From Phytoseiulus persimilis (Eukaryota; Arthropoda; Arachnida; Mesostigmata; Phytoseiidae): DNA of 64,000 bases. Under the pieces are notes generated by a model, which worked only from the letters and a program-made list of their open reading frames with translations, ran no database searches and was not told where the DNA came from. Within the stretch, counting starts at the first letter, position 1, and each line of letters starts with the position of its first letter. The stretch spans positions 1 through 64,000 of the forward strand of contig CM075103.1 of NCBI GenBank assembly GCA_037576195.1. Direction: 5' to 3'. Below, one piece after another: positions 50,241-62,847 of this stretch. The translations under genes were made by a program, and so were the position numbers.

Positions 50241-53200
50241 TAGCCCAAGACTGAATTCCACAAGCATACATTAGCTCAAAGCTAAGACTAAATTTCAGAA
50301 GCATACATGAGCTCAAAGCTAAGACTAAATTTCAGAAGCATGCCTTAGCCCAAGACTAAATTCCACAAGCATACATTAGCTCAACGCTAAGACTAAATTT
50401 CAGAAGCATGCCTTAGCCTAAGACTAAATTTCAGAAGCATACATGAGCCTGAGGCGAATTTTCAGAAGCATACATCAGCTCAAGGCTAAGACTAAACTTC
50501 GAAAACAGCCAATGTTAGCTCAAGACTGAGGCTAATTTTCAGAAGCATGCCTTAGCCTAAGACTAAATGCCACAAGCATACATTAGCTCAACGCTAAGAC
50601 TAAATTTCAGGAGCATGCCTTAGCTCAACGCTAAGACTAAATTTCAGAAGCATACATTAGCTCAAAGCTAAGATCAAATTTCAGAAGCATGCCTTAGCCC
50701 AAGACTAAATTCCACAAGCATACATTAGCTCAACGCTAAGACTAAATTTCAGAAGCATACGTTAGCTCAAAGCTAAGACTAAATTTCAGAAGCATGCTTT
50801 AGCTCAAGACCAAATTCCACAAGCATACATTAGCGTAAGGCTAAGACTAAATTTCAGAAGCATACATTAGCTCAAAGCTAAGACTAAATTTCAGAAGCAT
50901 GCCTTAGCTTAAGACTGAATTCCACAAGCATACATCAGCTCAAAGCTAAGACTAAATTTCAGAAGCATGCCTCAGCCTGAGACTAAATTCCACAAGCATA
51001 AATTCGCTCAAAGCTAAGACTAAATTTCAGGAGCAAGCCTTAGCCTGAGGCGAATTTTCAGAAGCAGGCCTCAGCCTAAGACTAAATTCCACAAGCTTAC
51101 ATTAGCTCAACGCTAAGACTAAATTCCACAAGCATACATTAGCTCAAGGCTAAATTCCACAAGCATACATTAGCTTAAGTCTAAGACTAAATTTCAGAAG
51201 CATACATTAGCTCAAAGCTAAGACTGAATTTCAGAAGCATGCCTTAGCCCAAGACTAAATTCCACAAGCATACATTAGCTTAAGGCTAAGACTCAATTTC
51301 AGAAGCATACATTAGCTCAAAGCTGACACTAAATTTCAGAAGCATGCCTCAGCCTTAGACTTAATTCCACAAGCATACATTAGCTTAAGGCTAAGACGAA
51401 ATTTCAGAAGCATACATTAGCTCAAAGCTAAGACTGAATTTCAGAAGCATGCCTTAGCCCAAGACTAAATTCTACAAGCATACAGTAGCTCAGCGCTAAG
51501 ACTAAATTTCAAAAGCATGCCTTAGCCCAAGACTGAATTCCACAAGCATACATTAGCTCAAAGCTAAGACTAAATTTCAGAAGCATACGTTAGCTCAAAG
51601 CTAAGACTAAATTTCAGAAGCATGCCTCAGCCTAAGACTAAATTCCACAAGCATACATTAGCTCAACGCTAAGACCAAATTTCAGAAGCATACATTAGCT
51701 CAAAGCTAAGACTAAATTTCGAAAACAGCCAACCTTAGCTCAAGGCTGAGGCTAATTTTCAGAAGCATGCCTTAGCTTAGGACTAAATTCCACAAGCATA
51801 CATTAGCTCAACGCTAAGACTAAATTTCAGAAGCATGTCTTAGCCTGAGGCGAATTTTCAGAAGCATGCCTCAGCCTAAGACTAAATTCCACAAGCATAC
51901 ATTAGCTCAAAGCTAAGACTAAATTTCAGGAGCAAGCCTTAGCCTGAGGCTAATTTTCAGAAGCATGCCTTAGCTTAAGACTAAATTCCACAAGCATACA
52001 TTAGCTCAACGCTAAGACTAAATTTCAGAAGCATACATTAGCTCAAAGCTGAGACTAAATTTCAGAAGCATACATCAGCTCAAAGCTGAGACTAAATTTC
52101 AGGAGCAAGCCTTAGCCTGAGGCGAATTTTCAGAAGCATGCCTCAGCCTAAGACTAAATTCCACAAGCATACATTAGCTCAAAGCTAAGACTAAATTTCA
52201 GGAGCAAGCCTTAGCCTGAGGCGAATTTTCAGAAGCATGCCTCAGCCTGAGACTAAATTCCACAAGCATACATTAGCCTAAGGCGAATTTTCAGAAGCAT
52301 ACATCAGCTCAAGGCTAAGACTAAATTTCGAAAACAGCCAACCTTAGCTCAAGGCTGAGGCTATTTTTCAGAAGCATGCCTTAGCCTAAGACTAAATTCC
52401 ACAAGCATACATTAGCTCAACGCTAAGACTAAATTTCAGAAGCATACGTTAGCCCAAAGCTAAGACTAAATTTCAGAAGCATGCCTCAGCCTAAGACTAA
52501 ATTCCACAAGCATACATCAGCTCAACGCTAAGACCAAATTTCAGAAGCATACATTAGCTCAAAGCTAAGACTAAATTTCGAAAACAGCCAACCTTAGCTC
52601 AAGGCTGAGGCTAATTTCCAGAAGCATGCCTTAGCTTAAGACTAAATTCCACAAGCATACATTAGCTCAACGCTAAGACTAAATTTCAGAAGCATGCCTT
52701 AGCCTGAGGCGAATTTTCAGAAGCATGCCTCAGCCTAAGACTAAATTCCACAAGCATACATTAGCTCAAAGCTAAGACTAAATTTCAGGAGCAAGCCTTA
52801 GCCTGAGGCTAATTTTCAGAAGCATGCCTTAGCTTAAGACTAAGTTCCACAAGCATACATTAGCTCAACGCTAAGACTAAATTTCAGAAGCATACATTAG
52901 CTCAAAGCTGAGAGTAAATTTCAGGAGCGTGCCTTAGCTCAGGACCAAATTCCACAAGCATACATTAGCTCAACGCTGAGACCGAATTTCAGAAGCATAC
53001 ATCAGCTCAAAGCTGAGACTAAATTTCAGGAGCAAGCCTTAGCCTGAGGCGAATTTTCAGAAGCATGCCTCAGCCTAAGACTAAATTCCACAAGCATACA
53101 TTAGCTCAAAGCTAAGACTAAATTTCAGAAGCATACATGAGCTCAAAGCTAAGACTAAATTTCAGAAGCATGCCTTAGCCCAAGACTAAATTCCACAAGC

Positions 53201-53640
53201 ACACATTAGCTTAAGGCTAAGACTAAATTTCAGAAGCATACATTAGCTCAAAGCTAAGACTGAATTTCAGAAGCATGCCTTAGCCCAAGACTAAATTCCA
53301 CAAGCATACATTAGCTCAACGCTAAGACTAAATTTCAGAAGCATGCCTTAGCCCAAGACTGAATTCCACAAGCATACATTAGCTCAACGCTAAGACTAAA
53401 TTCCAGGAGCATGCCTTAGCCCAAGACCAAATTCCACAAGCATACATTAGCTCAACGCTAAGACTAAATTTCAGAAGCATGCCTTAGCCTAAGACTAAAT
53501 TTCAGAAGCATACATTAGCCTAAGGCGAATTTTCAGAAGCATACATCAGCTCAAGGCTAAGACTAAACTTCGAAAACAGCCAATGTTATTTCAAGACTGA
53601 GGCTAATTTTCAGAAGCATGCCTTAGCCTAAGACTAAATT
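50241..53640 (+). repeat. Clean copies of the middle-domain units
   Basis: About 50,355-51,525 is the exact-length sister of 44,100-45,270. About 51,580-52,060 resembles 48,310-48,760, and about 52,900-53,620 is the sister of 45,370-46,080 and 46,970-47,680. Monomer lengths are regular here, unlike in the indel patches carrying the same variants. The stretch ends where AAATTGCTCAAGC (53,637) joins the right-hand domain. Confidence 0.82.
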
Positions 53641-54620
53641 GCTCAAGCTAAGACTAAATTTCAGAAGCATGCCTTAGCCTAAGACTGAATCCCACGAGCA
53701 TACATTAGCTCAACGCTAAGACTAAATTCCACAAGCATACATTAGCTCAAGGCTAAGACTAAATTTTCAGAAGCATGCCTTAGCCTAAGACTGAATCCCA
53801 CGAGCACACATTAGCTCAACGCTAAGACTAAATTTCAGAAGCATACATTAGCTCAACGCTAAGACTAAATTTCAGAAGCATGCCTTAGCCCAAAACTAAA
53901 TTCCACAAGCATACATTAGCTCAAGGCTAAATTCCACAAGCATACATTAGCTTCAGGCTAAGACTGAATTTCAGAAGCACACATTAGCTCAAGGCTAAAT
54001 TCCACAAGCATACATTAGCTTCAGGCTAAGACTGAATTTCAGAAGCATACATTAGCTCAAAGCTAAGACTAAACAGAAGCATGCCTTAGCCCAAGACTAA
54101 ATTCCACAAGCATACATTAGCTCAAGGCTAAGACTAAATTTTCAGAAGCATGCCTTAGCCTAAGACTGAATCCCACGAGCATACATTAGCTCAACGCCAA
54201 GACTAAATTTCAGAAGCATACATTAGCTCAAAGCTAAGACTAAATTTCAGAAGCAAGCCTTAGCCTAAGACTGAATCCCACGAGCATACATTAGCTCAAC
54301 ACTAAGACTAAATTTCAGAAGCATACATTAGCTCAAAGCTAAGACTAAATTTCAGAAGCATGCCTTAGCCCAAGACTGAATTCCACAAGCATACATTAGC
54401 TCGAAGCTAAGACTAAATTTCAGAAGCAAGCCTTAGCCTAAGGTTAATTTTCAGAAGCATGCCTTAGCCTAAGACTAAATTCCACAAGCATACATTAGCT
54501 CAACGCTAAGACTAAATTTCAAAAGCATACATTAGCTCAAAGCTAAGACTAAATTTCAGAAGCATGCCTTAGCCCAAAACTAAATTCCACAAGCATACAT
54601 TAGCTTCAGGCTAAGACTGA
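53641..54620 (+). repeat. Start of right-hand domain, CCCACGAG linker type
   Basis: A linker variant GAATCCCACGAGCATACA appears here (from about 53,686) and recurs through to 62 kb, but I did not find it to the left. The first 34-bp monomer is at 54052-54085. Monomers with GGTTAATTTTCAG (right arm GGTTAA) also begin here. Confidence 0.83.
54052..54085 (+). repeat. Reference copy of the 34-bp deletion monomer
   Basis: It reads TTAGCT, CAA, AGCTAA, GACTAA and then a 13-nt linker ACAGAAGCATGCC. Compared with the usual linker, three T are missing (TAAACAG in place of TAAATTTCAG). I found eight copies, with the TAAACAG at 54070, 54723, 55197, 57439, 57956, 58430, 60877 and 62105, all in the right-hand domain. 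It is a useful lineage marker for the duplications there. Confidence 0.9.
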
Positions 54621-57105
54621 ATTTCAGAAGCAACCATTAGCTCAAGGCTAAATTCCACAAGCATACATTAGCTTCAGGCTAAGACTGAAATTCAGAAGCA
54701 TACATTAGCTCAAAGCGAAGACTAAACAGAAGCATGCCTTAGCCCAAGGCTGAATTCCACAAGCATACATTAGCTCAAGGCTAAGACTAAATTTTCAGAA
54801 GCATGCCTTAGCCTAAGACTGAATCCCACGAGCATACATTAGCTCAGCGCCAAGACTAAATTTCAGAAGCATACATTAGCTCAAAGCTAAGACTAAATTT
54901 CAGAAGCAAGCCTTAGCCTAAGGTTAATTTTCAGAAGCATGCCTTAGCCTAAGTTTAAATTCCACAAGCATACATTAGCTCAACGCTAAGACTAAACTTC
55001 AGAAGTATGCCTTAGCCCAAAACTAAATTCCACAAGCATACATTAGCTCAAGGCTAAATTCCACAAGCATACATTTGCTTCAGGCTAAGACTGAATTTCA
55101 GAAGCATACATTAGCTCAAGGCTAAATTTCACAAGCATACATTAGCTTCAGGCTAAGACTGAATTTCAGAAGCATACATTAGCTCAAAGCTAAGACTAAA
55201 CAGAAGCATGCCTTAGCCCAAGACTAAATTCCACAAGCATACATTAGCTCAAGGCTAAGACTAAATTTTCAGAAGCATGCCTTAGCCTAAGACTGAATCC
55301 CACGAGCATACATTAGCTCAACGCCAAGACTAAATTTCAGAAGCATACATTAGCTCAAAGCTAAGACTAAATTTCAGAAGCATGCCTTAGCCCAAGACTG
55401 AATTCCACAAGCATACATTAGCTCAAAGCTAAGACTAAATTTCAGAAGCAAGCCTTAGCCTAAGGTTAATTCTCAGAAGCATGCCTTAGCCTAAGACTAA
55501 ATTCCACAAGCATACGTTAGCTCAACGCTAAGACTAAATTTCAAAAGCATACATTAGCTCAAAGCTAAGACTAAATCTCAGAAGCATGCCATAGCCCAAG
55601 ACTAAATTCCACAAGCATACATTAGCTCAACGCTAAGACTGAATTTCAGAAGCATGCCTTAGCCCAAGACTGAATTCCACAAGCATACATTAGCTCAAAG
55701 CTAAGACTAAATTTCAGAAGCAAGCCTTAGCCTAAGGTTAATTTTCAGAAGCATGCCTTAGCCTAAGACTAAATTTCAAAAGCATACATTAGCTTAAGGC
55801 TAAGACTAAATTTCAGAAGCATACATTAGCTCAAAGCTGAGACTAAATTTCAGAAGCATGCCTCAGCCTAAGACTAAATTCCACAAGCATACATTAGCTT
55901 AAGGCTAAGACTAAATTTCAGAAGCATACATTAGCTCAAAGCTTAGACTGAATTTCAGAAGCATGCCTTAGCCCAAGACTGAATTCCACAAGCATACATT
56001 AGCTCAACGCTAAGACTAAATTTCAGAAGCATGCCTTAGCCCAAGACTAAATTCCACAAGCATACATTAGCTCAAAGCTAAGACTAAATTTCAGAAGCAT
56101 ACATTAGCTCAAAGCTGAGACTAAATTTCAGAAGCATGCCTTAGCCCAAGACTAAATTCCACAAGCATACATTAGCTTGAGGCTAAATTCCACGAGCATA
56201 CATCAGCTTAAGGCTAATACTAAATTTCAGAAGCATACATTAGCTCAAAGCTAAGACTAAATTTCAGAAGCATGCCTTAGCCCAAGACTAAATTCCACAA
56301 GCATACATTAGCTCAAGGCTAAGACTAAATTTCAGAAGCATGCCTTAGCGTAAGACTAAATTTCAGAAACATGCCTTAGCGTAAGACTAAATTTCAGAAG
56401 CATGCCTTAGCTTGAGACTAAATTCTACGAGCATGCCTTAGCCTGGGGCGAATTTTCAGAAGCATGCCTTAGCCCAAAACTGAATTCCACAAGCATACAT
56501 TAGCTCAAAGCTAAGACTAAATTTCAGAAGCATGCCTTAGCCCAAGACTAAATTCCACAAGCATACATTAGCTTAAGGCTAAGACTAAATTCCACAAGCA
56601 TACATTAGCTTAAGGCTAAGACTAAATTTCAGAAGCATACATTAGCTCAAAGCTAAGACTAAATTTCAGAAGCATGCCTTAGCCCAAGACTAAATTCCAC
56701 AAGCATACATTAGCTCAACGCTAAGACTAAATTTTCAGAAGCATGCCTTAGCCTGAGGCGAATTCTCAGAAGCATGCCTTAGCCCAAGACTGAATTCCAC
56801 AAGCATACATTAGCTCAAGGCTAAGACTAAATTTCAGAAGCATGCCTTAGCGTAAGACTAAATTTCAGAAGCATGCCTTAGCTTAAGACTAAATTCCACG
56901 AGCATGCCTTAGCCTGGGGCGAATTTTCAGAAGCACGCCTTAGCCCAAAACTAAATTCCACAAGCATACATTAGCTCAAGGCTAAATTCCATGAGCATAC
57001 ATTAGCTTAAGGCTAAGACTGAATTTCAGAAGCATACATTAGCTCAAAGCTAAGACTAAATTCCAGAAGCATGCCTTAGCCCAAGACTAAATTCCACGAG
57101 CATAC
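54621..57105 (+). repeat. 2.5-kb block, copy 1
   Basis: It is collinear with 57,857-60,390 at offset 3,233 (CAACCATTAG at 54,631 and 57,864). The offset becomes 3,270 after the second copy gains one 37-mer near 59,270 (CCTGGGGCG at 56,442 and 59,712). It contains two 34-bp monomers and a series of GCGTAAGAC variants near 56,350-56,390. Confidence 0.88.
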
Positions 57106-57856
57106 ATTAGCTCAACGCTAAGACTAAATTTCAGAAGCATACATAAGCTCAAAGCTAAGACTAAATTTCAGAAGCATACATAAGCTCAAAGCTAAGACTA
57201 AATTTCAGAAGCATGCCTTAGCCCAAGACTGAATCCCACGAGCGTACATTAGCTCAACGCTAAGACTAAATTTCAGAGCATACATTAGCTCAACGCTAAG
57301 ACTAAATTTCAGAAGCATGCCTTAGCCCAAAACTAAATTCCACAAGCATACATTAGCTCAAGGCTAAATTCCACAAGCATACATTAGCTTCAGGCTAAGA
57401 CTGAATTTCAGAAGCATACATTAGCTCAAAGCTAAGACTAAACAGAAGCATGCCTTAGCCCAAGACTAAATTCCACAAGCATACATTAGCTCAAGGCTAG
57501 GACTAAATTTTCAGAAGCATGCCTTAGCCTAAGACTGAATCCCACGAGCATACATTAGCTCAACGCTAAGACCAAATTTCAGAAGCATACATTAGCTCAA
57601 AGCTAAGACTAAATTTCAGAAGCATGCCTTAGCCCAAGACTGAATCCCACGAGCATACATTAGCTCAACGCTAAGACTGAATTTCAGAAGCATACATTAG
57701 CTCAAAGCTAAGACTAAATTTCAGGAGCATGCCTTAGCCTGAGGCGAATTTTCAGAAGCATACATTAGCTCAAAGCTAAGACTGAATTTCAGAAGCATGC
57801 CTTAGCCCAAGACTAAATTCCACAAGCATACATTAGCTCAAGGCTAAGACTAAATT
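57106..57856 (+). repeat. Connector between the 2.5-kb blocks
   Basis: It carries the TTCAGAGCATACATTAG one-base-deletion marker at 57,272 and one 34-bp monomer (TAAACAG at 57,439). It is repeated twice more inside the 1,228-bp pair (same marker at 60,710 and 61,938). Confidence 0.83.
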
Positions 57857-60390
57857 TCAGAAGCAACCATTAGCTCAAGGCTAAATTCCACAAGCATACA
57901 TTAGCTTCAGGCTAAGACTGAAATTCAGAAGCATACATTAGCTCAAAGCGAAGACTAAACAGAAGCATGCCTTAGCCCAAGGCTGAATTCCACAAGCATA
58001 CATTAGCTCAAGGCTAAGACTAAATTTTCAGAAGCATGCCTTAGCCTAAGACTGAATCCCACGAGCATACATTAGCTCAGCGCCAAGACTAAATTTCAGA
58101 AGCATACATTAGCTCAAAGCTAAGACTAAATTTCAGAAGCAAGCCTTAGCCTAAGGTTAATTTTCAGAAGCATGCCTTAGCCTAAGTTTAAATTCCACAA
58201 GCATACATTAGCTCAACGCTAAGACTAAACTTCAGAAGTATGCCTTAGCCCAAAACTGAATTCCACAAGCATACATTAGCTCAAGGCTAAATTCCACAAG
58301 CATACATTTGCTTCAGGCTAAGACTGAATTTCAGAAGCATACATTAGCTCAAGGCTAAATTTCACAAGCATACATTAGCTTCAGGCTAAGACTGAATTTC
58401 AGAAGCATACATTAGCTCAAAGCTAAGACTAAACAGAAGCATGCCTTAGCCCAAGACTAAATTCCACAAGCATACATTAGCTCAAGGCTAAGACTAAATT
58501 TTCAGAAGCATGCCTTAGCCTAAGACTGAATCCCACGAGCATACATTAGCTCAACGCCAAGACTAAATTTCAGAAGCATACATTAGCTCAAAGCTAAGAC
58601 TAAATTTCAGAAGCATGCCTTAGCCCAAGACTGAATTCCACAAGCATACATTAGCTCAAAGCTAAGACTAAATTTCAGAAGCAAGCCTTAGCCTAAGGTT
58701 AATTCTCAGAAGCATGCCTTAGCCTAAGACTAAATTCCACAAGCATACATTAGCTCAACGCTAAGACTAAATTTCAAAAGCATACATTAGCTCAAAGCTA
58801 AGACTAAATCTCAGAAGCATGCCATAGCCCGAGACTAAATTCCACAAGCATACATTAGCTCAACGCTAAGACTGAATTTCAGAAGCATGCCTTAGCCCAA
58901 GACTGAATTCCACAAGCATACATTAGCTCAAAGCTAAGACTAAATTTCAGAAGCAAGCCTTAGCCTAAGGTTAATTTTCAGAAGCATGCCTTAGCCTAAG
59001 ACTAAATTTCAAAAGCATACATTAGCTTAAGGCTAAGACTAAATTTCAGAAGCATACATTAGCTCAAAGCTGAGACTAAATTTCAGAAGCATGCCTCAGC
59101 CTAAGACTAAATTCCACAAGCATACATTAGCTTAAGGCTAAGACTAAATTTCAGAAGCATACATTAGCTCAAAGCTTAGACTGAATTTCAGAAGCATGCC
59201 TTAGCCCAAGACTGGATTCCACAAGCATACATTAGCTCAACGCTAAGACTAAATTTCAGAAGCATGCCTTAGCTCAACGCTAAGACTAAATTTCAGAAGC
59301 ATGCCTTAGCCCAAGACTAAATTCCACAAGCATACATTAGCTCAAAGCTAAGACTAAATTTCAGAAGCACACATTAGCTCAAAGCTGAGACTAAATTTCA
59401 GAAGCATGCCTTAGCCCAAGACTAAATTCCACAAGCATACATTAGCTTGAGGCTAAATTCCACGAGCATACATTAGCTTAAGGCTAATACTAAATTTCAG
59501 AAGCATACATTAGCTCAAAGCTAAGACTAAATTTCAGAAGCATGCCTTAGCCCAAGACTAAATTCCACAAGCATACATTAGCTCAAGGCTAAGACTAAAT
59601 TTCAGAAGCATGCCTTAGCGTAAGACTAAATTTCAGAAGCATGCCTTAGCGTAAGACTAAATTTCAGAAGCATGCCTTAGCTTGAGACTAAATTCTACGA
59701 GCATGCCTTAGCCTGGGGCGAATTTTCAGAAGCATGCCTTAGCCCAAAACTGAATTCCACAAGCATACATTAGCTCAAAGCTAAGACTAAATTTCAGAAG
59801 CATGCCTTAGCCCAAGACTAAATTCCACAAGCATACATTAGCTTAAGGCTAAGACTAAATTCCACAAGCATACATTAGCTTAAGGCTAAGACTAAATTTC
59901 AGAAGCATACATTAGCTCAAAGCTAAGACTAAATTTCAGAAGCATGCCTTAGCCCAAGACTAAATTCCACAAGCATACATTAGCTCAACGCTAAGACTAA
60001 ATTTTCAGAAGCATGCCTTAGCCTGAGGCGAATTCTCAGAAGCATGCCTTAGCCCAAGACTGAATTCCACAAGCATACATTAGCTCAAGGCTAAGACTAA
60101 ATTTCAGAAGCATGCCTTAGCGTAAGACTAAATTTCAGAAGCATGCCTTAGCTTAAGACTAAATTCCACGAGCATGCCTTAGCCTGGGGCGAATTTTCAG
60201 AAGCATGCCTTAGCCCAAAACTAAATTCCACAAGCATACATTAGCTCAAGGCTAAATTCCATGAGCATACATTAGCTTAAGGCTAAGACTGAATTTCAGA
60301 AGCATACATTAGCTCAAAGCTAAGACTAAATTCCAGAAGCATGCCTTAGCCCAAGACTAAATTCCACAAGCATACATTAGCTCAACGCTA
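57857..60390 (+). repeat. 2.5-kb block, copy 2
   Basis: It is the second copy of 54,621-57,105, about 3.23 kb downstream. The main structural change is one additional 37-mer (CTCAACGC type) at about 59,255-59,291. Small substitutions include ACTGGATTCC near 59,213 against ACTGAATTCC. Confidence 0.88.
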
Positions 60391-62535
60391 AGACTAAATT
60401 TCAGAAGCATGCCTTAGCCCAAGACTAAATTCCACGAGCACACATTAGCTCAACGCTAAGACTGAATTTCAGGAGCATGCCTTAGCCCAAGACTAAATTC
60501 CACAAGCATACATTAGCTCAAGGCTAAGACTAAATTTTCAGAAGCATGCCTTAGCCTAAGACTGAATCCCACGAGCATACATTAGCTCAACGCTAGGACT
60601 AAATTTCAGAAGCATACATAAGCTCAAAGCTAAGACTAAATTTCAGAAGCATGCCTTAGCCCAAGACTGAATCCCACGAGCGTACATTAGCTCAACGCTA
60701 AGACTAAATTTCAGAGCATACATTAGCTCAACGCTAAGACTAAATTTCAGAAGCATGCCTTAGCCCAAAACTAAATTCCACAAGCATACATTAGCTCAAG
60801 GCTAAATTCCACAAGCATACATTAGCTTCAGGCTAAGACTGAATTTCAGAAGCATACATTAGCTCAAAGCTAAGACTAAACAGAAGCATGCCTTAGCCCA
60901 AGACTAAATTCCACAAGCATACATTAGCTCAAGGCTAAGACTAAATTTTCAGAAGCATGCCTTAGCCTAAGACTGAATCCCACGAGCATACATTAGCTCA
61001 ACGCTAAGACCAAATTTCAGAAGCATACATTAGCTCAAAGCTAAGACTAAATTTCAGAAGCATGCCTTAGCCCAAGACTGAATCCCACGAGCATACATTA
61101 GCTCAACGCTAAGACTGAATTTCAGAAGCATACATTAGCTCAAAGCTAAGACTAAATTTCAGGAGCATGCCTTAGCCTGAGGCGAATTTTCAGAAGCATA
61201 CATTAGCTCAAAGCTAAGACTGAATTTCAGAAGCATGCCTTAGCCCAAGACTAAATTCCACAAGCATACATTAGCTCAAGGCTAAGACTAAATTTCAGAA
61301 GCATACATTAGCTCAAGGCTAAGACTAAATTTCAGAAGCATGCCTTAGCGTAAGACTAAATTTCAGAAGCATGCCTTAGCTTAAGACTAAATTCCACGAG
61401 CATGCCTTAGCCTGGGGCGAATTTTCAGAAGCATGCCTTAGCCCAAAACTAAATTCCACAAGCATACATTAGCTCAAGGCTAAATTCCATGAGCATACAT
61501 TAGCTTAAGGCTAAGACTGAATTTCAGAAGCATACATTAGCTCAAAGCTAAGACTAAATTCCAGAAGCATGCCTTAGCCCAAGACTAAATTCCACAAGCA
61601 TACATTAGCTCAACGCTAAGACTAAATTTCAGAAGCATGCCTTAGCCCAAGACTAAATTCCACGAGCACACATTAGCTCAACGCTAAGACTGAATTTCAG
61701 GAGCATGCCTTAGCCCAAGACTAAATTCCACAAGCATACATTAGCTCAAGGCTAAGACTAAATTTTCAGAAGCATGCCTTAGCCTAAGACTGAATCCCAC
61801 GAGCATACATTAGCTCAACGCTAGGACTAAATTTCAGAAGCATACATAAGCTCAAAGCTAAGACTAAATTTCAGAAGCATGCCTTAGCCCAAGACTGAAT
61901 CCCACGAGCGTACATTAGCTCAACGCTGAGACTAAATTTCAGAGCATACATTAGCTCAACGCTAAGACTAAATTTCAGAAGCATGCCTTAGCCCAAAACT
62001 AAATTCCACAAGCATACATTAGCTCAAGGCTAAATTCCACAAGCATACATTAGCTTCAGGCTAAGACTGAATTTCAGAAGCATACATTAGCTCAAAGCTA
62101 AGACTAAACAGAAGCATGCCTTAGCCAAAGACTAAATTCCACAAGCATACATTAGCTCAAGGCTAAGACTAAATTTTCAGAAGCATGCCTTAGCCTAAGA
62201 CTGAATCCCACGAGCATACATTAGCTCAACGCTAAGACCAAATTTCAGAAGCATACATTAGCTCAAAGCTAAGACTAAATTTCAGAAGCATGCCTTAGCC
62301 CAAGACTGAATCCCACGAGCATACATTAGCTCAACGCTAAGACTGAATTTCAGAAGCATACATTAGCTCAAAGCTAAGACTAAATTTCAGGAGCATGCCT
62401 TAGCCTGAGGCGAATTTTCAGAAGCATACATTAGCTCAAAGCTAAGACTGAATTTCAGAAGCATGCCTTAGCCCAAGACTAAATTCCACAAGCATACATT
62501 AGCTCAAGGCTAAGACTAAATTTCAGAAGCATACA
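60080..62535 (+). repeat. 1,228-bp tandem pair
   Basis: CCTGGGGCG at 60,183 and 61,411 and TTCAGAGCATAC at 60,710 and 61,938 are each 1,228 bp apart, with the junction near 61,308. I noticed two differences: 60,700 A versus 61,928 G, and 60,899 C versus 62,127 A. The left part overlaps the end of the 2.5-kb block, so the pair arose after or together with that duplication. Confidence 0.9.
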
Positions 62536-62847
62536 TTAGCTCGAAGCTAAGACTAAACTTCAGAAGCATGCCTTAGCCCAAGACTAAATTCCACAAGCAT
62601 ACATTAGCTTAAGGCTAAATTCCACAAGCATACATTAGCTTCAGGCTAAGACTAAATTTCAGAAGCATACATTAGCTCAAAGCTAAGACTGGATTTCAGA
62701 AGCATGCCTTAGCCCCAGACTAAATTCCACAAGCATACATTAGCTTAAGGCTAAGACTAAATTTTCAGAAGCATGCCTTAGCCTAAGACTAAATTTCAGA
62801 AGCAAGCCTTAGCCTAAGACGTAATTCCACAAGCATACATTAGCTCA
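62536..62847 (+). repeat. Short 31/37-bp connector
   Basis: These are ordinary mixed monomers with a few private variants (ACTGGATTTCAG, CCCCAGACTAAATTCC, GACGTAATTCC) and no long-range copy that I could find. Confidence 0.75.
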
